A DNA stretch of 64,000 nucleotides from Arthrobacter hankyongi (lineage in GTDB: Bacteria; Actinomycetota; Actinomycetes; Actinomycetales; Micrococcaceae): the NCBI RefSeq assembly GCF_022012395.1, contig NZ_JAKLTQ010000003.1:243017-307016 (forward strand), given 5' to 3'. Below, in pieces: positions 46,149-54,412 of this stretch (its first letter is position 1; every line of letters begins with the position of its first letter). A model generated the notes under the pieces. That model ran no database searches and had not been told where the DNA came from. It was given only the letters and a program-made list of their open reading frames with translations. The translations under genes were made by a program, and so were the position numbers.

Positions 46149-46402
46149 CCGGGCAACCCCGCTGTCGTGGTCGAGTGCCCGGTGCCACCTTCGACGACGT
46201 GAGCGATCTAGGAATTGTCTTCAAAGCCAGCGCAATCCAAGAAACGGTCTTCGCGCTGCACGAGGCGAACGGGTGTACTCGGTGGCTTCGATGGCGGCGA
46301 AGGCGCCCTTCTGGCTGCTGCGGCGGGTTGTGATCTTCACGGTGGCTCTTTGGTCGGTGGCGGGTAGGCGGGGCGGCCCGGGTGAGCCGCCCTCCGGGCT
46401 GG
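46149..46402. other. Gap without a convincing gene
   Basis: Only weak frames are seen. One on the - strand from a GTG near 46340 (VKITTRRSQKGAF-like) might encode a 38-residue basic peptide but lacks a clear ribosome-binding site. Confidence 0.3.
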
Positions 46403-46633
46403 TTAGCGCTTGAGGTGGACCGTGGCGCGGTGCTCCCCGGCGTCCTCGTCGTAGTGGCGCTCTACGTGGCTGAATCTCCACTTGCCGGGGACGTTGCCGT
46501 AGTTGGAGAGTTCCGCGAGGGCGATCTCCCCCAGTGCGCTGTCGGGCACGCGGTGCATGCCGCTGCCGAGCTTGAGCGTTACTTCGGCTTCAAACATGTT
46601 GCCGAAGTATGCGTATGCGTTGATGCTTGCCAT
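46403..46633 (-). CDS. Small hypothetical protein
   Basis: A 76-residue protein with GGAGGAAAAATG at its start. NAYAYFGNMFEAEVTLKLGS and VPGKWRFSHVERHYDEDAGE suggest a compact beta fold. No family recognised. Confidence 0.6.
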   Translation of the reverse strand: MASINAYAYFGNMFEAEVTLKLGSGMHRVPDSALGEIALAELSNYGNVPGKWRFSHVERHYDEDAGEHRATVHLKR

Positions 46634-46681
46634 TTTTCCTCCGTGGTTGTTCGTGCTGTTGTAACAACCATATGCAGGCGG

Positions 46682-47268
46682 GGCAAAGAGGAGGTACGAC
46701 GACGGCCGGGAGGCGCTATTGGCGGCCGTGGTGGACGTGGTTGCCGAGGCGGGGCTTCCCGGAATGACCTACCGAAAAGTCGCGGAGAAGACGGGCGTGC
46801 CAATACCCTGATCACCCACCATTTCGGCACGAGGGAAGCTCTCCTGGAAGCTGCAATGGAATGGGCCACCCAGCAAACCCTCGACCTCATCGACATGGCT
46901 TTCGACGCCTCGTTCGACGAGCAGTTCGCCGTCGAGTTCGTAGCCAAGATCGCCGGCGAGCCGCAGCTGCAGTTCTTCCAGTACGAAATGGTCCTCGCCG
47001 CTCGGCACCAGCCGCAGATGCGTGCCACCGTAGAACGTTTCATGGACATTATATGGATGCGATAGCCCGGGGTTTCGCTCGGCGGGGCTTTCCTCAGCCC
47101 GACCTCCTGGCGCGGGTGTTCTTTGCCGCCACCGACGGGCTCGTAATGCAGCAGTTGACCTTTTCCAAAAGGGAAGAGATCGAGCGGGCGTTTATCCTTC
47201 CGGGGCAGGTGCTCCATCATCTGCCCCGGATAACCCCAGCCCCTCCGGGAGTACAGGCGGCGCGCTGA
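46682..47268 (+). pseudogene. Frameshifted TetR-family regulator
   Basis: RYDDGREALLAAVVDVVAEA and GMTYRKVAEKTGV (helix-turn-helix) are in one frame; NTLITHHFGTREALLEAAME follows in a second from about 46800; the rest (DAIARGFARRGFPQPDLLA to the stop at 47266-47268) is in a third from about 47050. No start codon remains. At least two frameshifts make it inactive. Confidence 0.75.
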
Positions 47269-47353
47269 GATCCTCGTTCCTCGGTTCTTCGAGGGTTCCC
47301 AAGTCCCTCGGCACTCTCTTCCGAAGTCTCGCGAAGTCACGGTGCGTGAAAAC

Positions 47354-47398
47354 GTTATTCGGCTACGGAACGTGGTTGAATTTAGGTTCAATGTCTGA
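47354..47398 (+). repeat. RFNV junction repeat, copy A
   Basis: Fifteen codons read VIRLRNVVEFRFNV and stop TGA. GTG 47342 could start an 18-codon peptide in this frame. The final AATGTCTGA contains the ATG of the first phnA-like gene, so the two frames overlap by eight bases. Confidence 0.85.
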
Positions 47399-47747
47399 CG
47401 GTCTGCCGGCTTGCCCGGAGTGCCACGAGGCGTTCACCTATGAGCAGGGCGCCTTGTTGGTGTGCCCGATGTGCGGCCACGAATGGTCAAAAGACACGGC
47501 CGAGACCACGCCCGAGACCGCTTTGATCAAGGATGCCGTTGGCAATGTGCTCGCCGATGGTGACATCGTCACGATCGTCAAGGACCTCAAGGTCAAGGGC
47601 GCCGGTGGCGGTGTCGTGAAGGTCGGCACGAAGGTGCGCGGCATCCGACTCATTGGGGACGGCGTGGGCGATCACGACATTGATGCGACCGTTCCCGGGT
47701 TTGGGCGGCTGCAACTGAAGTCCGGCGTGGTGAAGAAGGTCCTCTGA
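47391..47747 (+). CDS. PhnA/YjdM-like zinc-ribbon protein, copy 1
   Basis: A 118-residue protein. LPACPECHEAFTYEQGALLVCPMCGHEW holds the zinc ribbon (two CxxC pairs), then a PhnA domain (IKDAVGNVLADGDIVTIVKDLKVKG; VKVGTKVRGIRLIGD; PGFGRLQLKSGVVKKVL). The family was once linked to phosphonate use but its role is unsettled. There is no good ribosome-binding site; the start overlaps the stop of junction repeat A, so translation may be coupled. Two further near-identical copies lie at 53920 and 59081. Confidence 0.9.
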   Translation: MSDGLPACPECHEAFTYEQGALLVCPMCGHEWSKDTAETTPETALIKDAVGNVLADGDIVTIVKDLKVKGAGGGVVKVGTKVRGIRLIGDGVGDHDIDATVPGFGRLQLKSGVVKKVL

Positions 47748-47863
47748 CCCGCGGCCATTGCCCATGGATAGGGGTTTCGTCGTCGACGAGCCTGTTCACA
47801 ACTGGATCATCGAAGACGAATCGATGCATCGTCCGCTGCGCCATCTGTGGCCGGGCCCCGGCG

Positions 47864-47880
47864 CCGCCAACCTTTGGCGG
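47864..47880. terminator. Stem-loop after phnA-like copy 1
   Basis: CCGCCAA-CCT-TTGGCGG, 7-bp arms. The same stem follows the other two copies (54393-54409 and 59554-59570). Confidence 0.5.
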
Positions 47881-47967
47881 GAATGCGGTACGCCGTCCTG
47901 ACCCGTAGGGATGAAGTCGTCCTGAGATTTCGTATCGGGGCTGACTCCAGCGCAGGCAGGTTCTTTT

Positions 47968-48417
47968 TTAGCCGGACTGCTTGCGCAGTGCTGCCCAGGC
48001 TTGGAAGCCGCCGATAAGGTCGGTCGCACGGGTCAGCCCCAGCCGTTGCAGGGTGTGTGCAGCGAGGCTGGAGCTGTAGCCCTCATTGCAGACGACCACG
48101 ATCCGCCGGGCGGGGTCGCCGGCGATCGGGAGGCGGTGGGGGCTGGAAGGATCGAGCCGCCACTCGAGAACGTTTCGGTCAATGACGACCGCTCCGGGAA
48201 GATCACCGTCGCGGTCTCGCTGATCGACCGGCCGGGTGTCAACAACCAGGGCGCCCGCTGCCATCTCCCGCTCAAGATCCGAAGCGTGAACACGCTCGAG
48301 CCCGATGCGGCTCTGAAGTAGCAATTGGTTGATCGTCAGAGTCCCGGGGGAACCGCCGGGATCCAGGCTGCGTGGGCAGGTCGCGGCGCCGTCGGCGGAG
48401 ATATGACACTGCTTCAC
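47968..48417 (-). CDS. Rhodanese-like protein, copy 1
   Basis: A 149-residue protein from GTG 48417 with GAGGA upstream. ALVVDTRPVDQRDRDGDLPG and VVVCNEGYSSSLAAHTLQRLG are rhodanese motifs; the cysteine in CNEGYSS is the expected catalytic residue. It should move sulphur or bind thiols; the substrate is unknown. Nearly identical to the copy at 59658-60107. Confidence 0.88.
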   Translation of the reverse strand: MKQCHISADGAATCPRSLDPGGSPGTLTINQLLLQSRIGLERVHASDLEREMAAGALVVDTRPVDQRDRDGDLPGAVVIDRNVLEWRLDPSSPHRLPIAGDPARRIVVVCNEGYSSSLAAHTLQRLGLTRATDLIGGFQAWAALRKQSG

Positions 48418-48560
48418 CGTTTTCCTCGCTTTGCCTGCTGATCGGTCGGTCGTTCCACCATGAAGCGAAATGATGAACTGCTTTGGTCGTCAATTTCAAG
48501 GGTATGGAGGGAGCCGAGTCAACGGGAGATGCGATCGAGACTCCAGGTTGGGCACCACCA

Positions 48561-49140
48561 CTGTAAGCGGCCATGAAAAACTGCCCGTAGGTGGCCACGG
48601 AATTGCCCGCTGATGGCCACGGGGACTGCCCGCGTATGGCCACGGTAACTGCCCACTGGTGGCCGGCTGGTTTGCCCGCATTGTTCACTTTCCCCGCCGT
48701 GTTGTGAGGCGGCGGGGGCCTCTTCCCGTTTGGATATCGGTGTCGAATCGAATCCACTGACAGGAAGAGGCCCTGATTGAAGGATGCCCTGGAAACCGTG
48801 AAAATTCTTGCTGCATATGACCTGACGAAATCGCTGCGGGGTGCCGCCGAGTTGACGGGTTGTTCCCACCACACGGTCCAGCGCCTGCTCGTTGAACGCG
48901 ATGCCGGCCGCGCCCCTGGTGCCGGCCCGGCCCGGGAGCGGGTCATCGATCCGTGGCTGCCGAAGATCGAGGACTGGGTCGAGGCGTCTCATGGCCGGAT
49001 TCGCGCCGATGTCGTGCATGAAAAACTGGCCCGGATGGGTTACACCGGCTCAGACCGGTCCACCCGCCGGGCCGTCTCGGAGATCAAGGCCGCATACCGG
49101 CGCGGTAACCGGCGCGCAGAAGGTCGTCACTATTTACCTC
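48561..49140 (+). mobile_element. IS21-family element remnant (left end and truncated istA)
   Basis: From 48562 the sequence reads like an IS21 left end (TGTAAGCGGCC), with the repeat TGGCCACGG at 48592, 48614 and 48637, spaced 22-23 bases, as expected of terminal transposase-binding sites. An istA fragment follows; the rest of istA and all of istB are missing. This covers most of the 359-base gap after the rhodanese gene. Confidence 0.75.
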
Positions 49141-49148
49141 ATGCCTAG
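48777..49148 (+). pseudogene. IS21 transposase IstA, N-terminal fragment
   Basis: A 123-residue frame from TTG 48777. LETVKILAAYDLTKSLRGAA and ELTGCSHHTVQRLLVERDAG form the helix-turn-helix of IstA, and RIRADVVHEKLARMGYTGSD follows. After GNRR the match is lost at about 49110, well short of the usual 400-500 residues. Confidence 0.85.
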
Positions 49149-49437
49149 GCCTGGCGGCATAAGTGTTCAGATCCATGCGGCGATTGCTCCCCTCGAACAA
49201 CCACGTCCGATGCACATTAAGATCAGGCCCGAAGACCGGCAAGTCAGCAGGATCGAGAAGGATTTCCCGGGCTTCGTTCGTGCGGGAGATTCCAGGCAGG
49301 TCTGGATGTCGACGCGCGTTGGAGGAACCCGGGTCGCTGAGACGGATTTCTGTGACATGGTCATGACGGCCTCAGAAGTCGGCCTAGCTATGTTCGATAG
49401 CCCGTTCACGGGCTGGCTTTTCGCGAGTGATGTGTAG
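49141..49437 (+). CDS. Possible small hypothetical protein or fragment
   Basis: A 98-residue frame with a protein-like composition (HIKIRPEDRQVSRIEKDFPG and DMVMTASEVGLAMFDSPFTG). It follows directly on the IS21 remnant, has no clear ribosome-binding site and no known family. It may be the remains of a gene cut by the insertion. Confidence 0.35.
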   Translation: MPRPGGISVQIHAAIAPLEQPRPMHIKIRPEDRQVSRIEKDFPGFVRAGDSRQVWMSTRVGGTRVAETDFCDMVMTASEVGLAMFDSPFTGWLFASDV

Positions 49438-49473
49438 GTCCGCGTCTGTTGCCAACCGCCTCCGCACGTAAAG

Positions 49474-49518
49474 GTTATTCCGTGACGGAACGTGGTTGAA
49501 TTTAGATTCAATGTGTAG
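49474..49518 (+). repeat. RFNV junction repeat, copy B
   Basis: Reads VIP-stop-RNVVEFRFNV-stop (TAG). Similarity to copy C extends about 35 bases upstream (codons for PPPHVxVI). The in-frame TGA means this copy is not translated through. The downstream 100 bases match those after copy E. Confidence 0.8.
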
Positions 49519-49620
49519 TTGACCTCCTCAGACCTTTTGCGATGGCCGCTGGAACACGTGTTATTGGCGGCCATGCGCTTTTTGCCACCGGTTGCCAAGT
49601 CGAAATGATGCCGCCCGCAG
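49519..49620. repeat. Post-repeat tail with stem-loop, shared with copy E
   Basis: Closely similar to 60365-60470. ATGGCCGC at 49542-49549 pairs with GCGGCCAT at 49567-49574. The matching stem after copy E carries one mismatch. Confidence 0.7.
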
Positions 49621-49672
49621 AGGACGCTTCAACGTCACACAGCCAGGCGAGGCCCGTAGCCGTAATTCCCTT

Positions 49673-50580
49673 AGAACGTGTTGGGAAAGTGGCTTGACCG
49701 TCGGGTCCGACGGAGCCAGCGTTGGTGCATGGAGGCTTCTTCCCCGCGCCCCGATCCGTCGGACCTGACCGACGAGCAGTGGGCGCTGATCGCTCCGCTG
49801 GTGCCGGTGAAGACCGGAGGCCGCCCGGCGGTCCATTCGAGGCGGCGGATCGTGGAGGCGATCCTGTACGTGAACCGCAGCGGGTGCGCGTGGCGGATGC
49901 TGCCGCACGACTTCCCGCCTTGGGACACCGTGTACTGGTATTTCCAGCGGTGGAACGCGGACGGGACCACCGACAGGATCTACGACGCGCTGCGAGGAGC
50001 CGTCCGCCGGGCGGTCGGCCGGGATCCCATGGCCTCGGCCGGAATCGTCGATTCCCAGTCCGTGAAGGGTGCCGACACCGTCGGGAAGGATTCGCGCGGG
50101 TACGACGCGGGGAAGAAGATTAACGGGCGCAAGCGCCACATCGTGACCGACACGACTGGGCTCCTGGTGGTGGTACTGGTCACCGCGGCCAGCCTGCAGG
50201 ACCGCGACGGCGGGCATCTGGTCCTGGAGAAGGCCCGGATAAAGATGCCTTCCATCGTGCTGGTCTGGGCCGACGGCGGCTACGCCGGCAACTCGTGGCC
50301 TTCGCTCTGCGGTACTTGCGCATCATGGTGGGATCGTGAAGAAGCCCGCCGGGCAGCGCACCTTTGAGATCCTTCCCTGCCGCTGGGTCGTCGAACGGAC
50401 CCTGTCCTGACTGGTGCGCTGCCGGCGCCTGGACCGGGACTACGAGTGCCTCCCCGCCCCTGCCGAGGCCATGGTCAAGTGGGCCATGATCGGACTCATG
50501 GCCAGGCGGCTCGAGCCGGCTCCGGGCCGCCGCCCGTGGCGGTCCGGAACCGCCTCATGACCGCTTTCCCAACACATGCT
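49673..50580 (+). mobile_element. IS5-family insertion sequence, 908 bp, inactive
   Basis: Imperfect terminal inverted repeats match at 17 of 20 positions (core GTGTTGGGAAAG at 49678-49689 and its complement at 50564-50575). The transposase inside is frameshifted. No clear target-site duplication was seen. Confidence 0.75.
49678..50562 (+). pseudogene. IS5-family transposase, frameshifted
   Basis: LTDEQWALIAPLVPVKTGGR and RRRIVEAILYVNRSGCAWRM open the DDE transposase; SVKGADTVGKDSRGYDAGKK and WADGGYAGNSW follow. Near 50300 the frame shifts; the C-terminal part (CRWVVERTLS, then a stop, then WAMIGLMARRLEP) continues in another frame with an internal stop. Confidence 0.85.
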
Positions 50581-50657
50581 CAGATAGACTTTCATAAACG
50601 TGACGCCGGAGTTGATCCACGTCATGGGTACATCCGCATGAACGGGGAAGAGGACCA

Positions 50658-53435
50658 ATGGGGCGCCGATCAAGTTCAAGTCGTTGGTCTCGTCCTGCAA
50701 CGGGGAAGCAGATTGCCGCACTTAAGGCACACCATAATTACGACGGTAAGTACTACTCGATGGGTCGTGCAAGTCAAGCGATTGGCAAAGGTTCGGCGGG
50801 AGGCGAACGCAATTCTGGCGGCGGACTCTCAAGCGGAACGGCGTATTCGTCGCTCGCGGCATCCGGGCTTGGGAGTCCTCATGGCATCCTGCGGCTCTTC
50901 GGCGGGACCGAGGGCCTCGACTCCCTGCTGCAACCTGCGCTCGGCCAGTCAATGCAGAGCCGTCTTGCCTCGTCTGGCGGGGGGCCGACCTGCTTGCTCT
51001 CGCAGCTTCTTGATGTGCCTGACAACATTGACTCGCTGGTGCAGGCAGCGCTGAGTGCGTCCGATCGAAACGGCCCTGAAGGTGATCTTGAGGACGGTCC
51101 GGTTGAATCCGTGCTGTACACGATCAGTTCAGATGATTCCAGTCCGGGCGAGCCACGCATTGTCGTGGAAGCTGAGGTGGTTCACGCTCAGACCTTCGCC
51201 GGAAACCCATCGTTGCAGGTCCGGTTCGTGGGCAAGGATGAGAAAGAGGGCAGTCGATCGGCAGATCTCGCCGTCCTTGCCGCATCTCGACCCGCGCTCG
51301 GATACCGGCCAAGATGGACGCCCGTACTCGTCCGCACTCCTGCAGAGCTCGCGGAGCAGATGCGAGTTCGCTGGAAGGAGGCCCTGGGAGAACTTCAAGA
51401 TGGTTTCGACCCTCGAATGGCAACATTCCTTACGGGAGCGCAAGGGATGGAGCCGGGGCTCGCCGTGCTGACTTCGGGTCAATCGCCAGTGTCTAAGTTT
51501 GTCCTACTACAGGGCCTCATGGATCCCGAAGGTCAAATTCAATACAAGGGCCTCGGCCTTGACGCCCCGACATTCGCCCGGCAGATTCGCGCCGCAAGTG
51601 AGGGTGACGAGGATGCACTTGATTGGTTGGTAGAGGTGCAAAATGAGGGAGTTCTGACGTCGTACTCTGAAGTGACGGGTAATAGCCTCGCGGCAGAGGC
51701 TGACTTCCGACTGTCCCGCTGGCACAAGCAGGGGATGGATCTCATCGAGGCGGTAACCGTCAAGTCCGAGAATGCCGGATTTGATTTCTCGACGATCAGG
51801 GCGCTTCTCAAGGTGAACGAGGAGTATCAAGCAAAACTCACTAAACGCCGGGAGTCAGCTGCCGACAATCCTGCGCTTTTGGAGTACGTGGACCGGGACG
51901 AAGCCAGATTCGAACGTTTGTCCAGATCCGATGGTTCGTTGGACCATGGGATTCTCGAAGACTGGTTCTTTGAGGAGACCCGACTCTTCCTCCAAGTGCG
52001 ATTCCGCCACTCCCTTCCCGGGCAGTTCGCTGCGGCACTCGCACCTATCTCAGCCGATGCTCCAGGTCATGGGGCACTTGCCGCTGAGGTCCGTCGGTTG
52101 GCTGCCTCGTCATCGACCGACCCGAACGAATACACAACGACAACAGCTACCGTTGCGCCACGTAGATTTGGACCCTTCGGATTGCACTCGGACCCGTCTC
52201 ATGCGGATCGCGTGGCCCGAATTATCCAAGCAGTCCGTCGTGCGATCGCAGACGTTGATAATGCCGGGCACGACGACTTGGGCACACTCATAGTCGCTCA
52301 GGAGGTGCTCGGGTACGCGCAGTGGAAGCGCGACGAGTTACGCGCGGCAGAACTGATTCGGGAAGCGGACAGCCATCAAAGCGCCGCTGCTCAGCGAACG
52401 AATGAATCGCAAGAACGCGCCGAAGCGTCATTGCGCCGTGAAACGGACGCTCTCACGTATGCCAAGGCTGCGAACGACCTGGAACAGATCGTACAGAAGC
52501 ACTCCAATGCGCTGGCACAGACCACGCGGTCAATCGACATTGACGATCCGGTTCCAGACGCTGCTCTATCAACAGCACGGTCCCGAGTAGAACAAGCGAA
52601 ACTCCGGGAAGCCACGGCATCCGCACGACTGGCAGCCGCCGAGGAGCGCGAACAGTGGGCCGCCGAAGCCGCGTCGACTTCGGCAACACCGGTCGCGAAA
52701 GCGCGGATTCTCGCCGAACGAGACCTGGCCCTGGCAGAACAGTCGGACGCCAAGGCGGAGCAAAACGCTGCAAGGAAAGAGCATTCTGCAGCGTTGAACG
52801 ATATTCGCCTGTTCACTGAGGCCAGGGCTAGATTCGATGAACTGATTCGAGAGGTCCGCACTGAAAACGAGAGGCGTGTACGCGAAGAGTCTGAACGTCG
52901 TCGTGAGCAGGAGGCTAGGCAAGCCGAGCAGCGCCGCCAACAAGCAGAAAAGCACCGTAAAAATCAGGAGGCGGAGCGGCAACGCCAAGAAGCCGCGACC
53001 CGACGCCAGGAAGATCTGAACCAACGACAACAGGACAAGGCCAATGCGGCCAAGAAAGCCCTGAAACTTGAGCTGGAACGATTCGTCGCCTTACCTAGCG
53101 AGGCGCCGTTCTGGCGTCGGAAGGCTCTCGCCAAGAGCCGGGCATCCCTTCAGCAGGCAATCTTGCGCCTCCAAGCCGAAATCGTCGGTCCGCTCGCCCC
53201 GCCACGCACGAGGGCAAAAACCTGGCCGAATATGCTTTCCCGCAACGAGCGATACCTCGGAACGGTGAAGAAGATCGTTGACTACGGCGTCTTCGTGTCG
53301 CTCCCGACTGGTACAGACGGCCTGCTGCGCGGGTCCGAGGCCAGCGGGCTGCGCGAGGCGGGCGAACTCGTGGGCGTTGAAATCGTCGATATACCCTACG
53401 GTAAGCCGATCGTTCTGAAACGCATTCCTGGCTAA
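50658..53435 (+). CDS. Large coiled-coil protein with C-terminal S1 RNA-binding domain
   Basis: A 925-residue protein. Near the N-terminus TGKQIAALKAHHNYDGKYYS looks like a small SPL/DUF3072-type binding module. A middle region of about 450 residues has no recognised family. From about 565 to 815 it is a charged coiled coil (RRREQEARQAEQRRQQAEKH). The last 60 residues are an S1 domain (YLGTVKKIVDYGVFVSLPTG). Less GC-biased than the core. It resembles large proteins found in defence islands, but no function is established. Confidence 0.8.
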   Translation: MGRRSSSSRWSRPATGKQIAALKAHHNYDGKYYSMGRASQAIGKGSAGGERNSGGGLSSGTAYSSLAASGLGSPHGILRLFGGTEGLDSLLQPALGQSMQSRLASSGGGPTCLLSQLLDVPDNIDSLVQAALSASDRNGPEGDLEDGPVESVLYTISSDDSSPGEPRIVVEAEVVHAQTFAGNPSLQVRFVGKDEKEGSRSADLAVLAASRPALGYRPRWTPVLVRTPAELAEQMRVRWKEALGELQDGFDPRMATFLTGAQGMEPGLAVLTSGQSPVSKFVLLQGLMDPEGQIQYKGLGLDAPTFARQIRAASEGDEDALDWLVEVQNEGVLTSYSEVTGNSLAAEADFRLSRWHKQGMDLIEAVTVKSENAGFDFSTIRALLKVNEEYQAKLTKRRESAADNPALLEYVDRDEARFERLSRSDGSLDHGILEDWFFEETRLFLQVRFRHSLPGQFAAALAPISADAPGHGALAAEVRRLAASSSTDPNEYTTTTATVAPRRFGPFGLHSDPSHADRVARIIQAVRRAIADVDNAGHDDLGTLIVAQEVLGYAQWKRDELRAAELIREADSHQSAAAQRTNESQERAEASLRRETDALTYAKAANDLEQIVQKHSNALAQTTRSIDIDDPVPDAALSTARSRVEQAKLREATASARLAAAEEREQWAAEAASTSATPVAKARILAERDLALAEQSDAKAEQNAARKEHSAALNDIRLFTEARARFDELIREVRTENERRVREESERRREQEARQAEQRRQQAEKHRKNQEAERQRQEAATRRQEDLNQRQQDKANAAKKALKLELERFVALPSEAPFWRRKALAKSRASLQQAILRLQAEIVGPLAPPRTRAKTWPNMLSRNERYLGTVKKIVDYGVFVSLPTGTDGLLRGSEASGLREAGELVGVEIVDIPYGKPIVLKRIPG

Positions 53436-53882
53436 CTGTACAGGCCTGCCCTTCAGGCGCAGTCCTCACTCAGATTCGGCACGACCAGGCAATCGAGAAG
53501 ACTTCCTCGTGCCAGGTTGAGGAAGCGCCGTACTAAATGGCCACGGCACGGCCATCCGGCCACCCAGAACGAAACTCCGGGTAGGTCCAGTTCCTGATGA
53601 CTTGAGCAGAGCAATCGACCCCATTTCGTGGCTGGGATTCTCCACGAGTACCAGCGATTGAACGAGTCGACTGACAGCAGTACGGACTTCGTCGCCCACT
53701 TCGTTTCCGTTGCGCACAACAACGAGCACTTCTCGGAATGACTCAGCTTCTGAGCTGAGTGGAATTTCTTCAAGCCAGACACAAGCCGCCAGGTAGGAGT
53801 ACTTGAGGACCGCTACTCCAGACGGGAACGGATCGTGGAGGCGGTAGTTCCGCGCCTGTCGCCGCCACCTCCGCACGTAGAG
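53436..53882. other. Gap with only doubtful frames
   Basis: A - strand frame (53466-53876) contains protein-like sequence (VWLEEIPLSSEAESFREVLV, EVGDEVRTAVSRLVQSLVLV) but starts inside the junction-repeat flank and has no clear start signal. It may be a gene fragment. Junction repeat C begins at 53883. Confidence 0.35.
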
Positions 53883-53927
53883 GTTATTCAGTTACGGAAC
53901 GTGGTTGAATTTAGGTTCAATGTCTGA
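53883..53927 (+). repeat. RFNV junction repeat, copy C
   Basis: Reads VIQLRNVVEFRFNV-stop (TGA). The frame is open upstream to a GTG at 53835. Its stop overlaps the start of phnA-like copy 2. Confidence 0.85.
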
Positions 53928-54276
53928 CGGTCTGCCGGCTTGCCCGGAGTGCCACGAGTCGTTCACCTATGAGCAGGGCGCCTTGTTGGTGTGCCCGATG
54001 TGCGGCCACGAATGGTCAAAAGACACGGCCGAGACCACGCCCGAGACCGCTTTGATCAAGGATGCCGTTGGCAATGTGCTCGCCGATGGTGACATCGTCA
54101 CGATCGTCAAGGACCTCAAGGTCAAGGGCGCCGGTGGCGGTGTCGTGAAGGTCGGCACGAAGGTGCGCGGCATCCGACTCATTGGGGACGGCGTGGGCGA
54201 TCACGACATTGATGCGACCGTTCCCGGGTTTGGGCGGCTGCAACTGAAGTCCGGCGTGGTGAAGAAGGTCCTCTGA
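53920..54276 (+). CDS. PhnA/YjdM-like zinc-ribbon protein, copy 2
   Basis: A 118-residue protein differing from copy 1 only by Ser for Ala in CHESF. It is followed by the same stem-loop, after which the shared block ends at the stop of the glutamate dehydrogenase gene. Confidence 0.9.
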   Translation: MSDGLPACPECHESFTYEQGALLVCPMCGHEWSKDTAETTPETALIKDAVGNVLADGDIVTIVKDLKVKGAGGGVVKVGTKVRGIRLIGDGVGDHDIDATVPGFGRLQLKSGVVKKVL

Positions 54277-54392
54277 CCCGCGGCCATTGCCCATGGATAG
54301 GGGTTTCGTCGTCGACGAGCCTGTTCACAACTGGATCATCGAAGACGAATCGATGCATCGTCCGCTGCGCCATCTGTGGCCGGGCCCCGGCG

Positions 54393-54409
54393 CCGCCAAC
54401 CTTTGGCGG
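54393..54409. terminator. Stem-loop between phnA-like copy 2 and glutamate dehydrogenase (convergent)
   Basis: CCGCCAA-CCT-TTGGCGG. It ends three bases before the dehydrogenase stop codon and can serve both genes. Confidence 0.5.
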
Positions 54410-54412
54410 GAA

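Larger units (their letters stand above)
47352..48560. repeat. 1.2-kb duplicated block (phnA-like + rhodanese), copy 1
   Basis: This block is almost identical to 59042-60252. A shorter copy covering only junction repeat, phnA-like gene and stem-loop lies at 53881-54412. Identity of the first pair ends exactly where an IS21-type left end begins at 48561. Confidence 0.85.

Noticed and set aside
53466..53876. A 136-codon gene on the - strand behind the S1 protein gene
   Set aside because: Its start lies in the flank of a junction repeat and a second frame overlaps it; no ribosome-binding site or family is visible. Left as a possible fragment.
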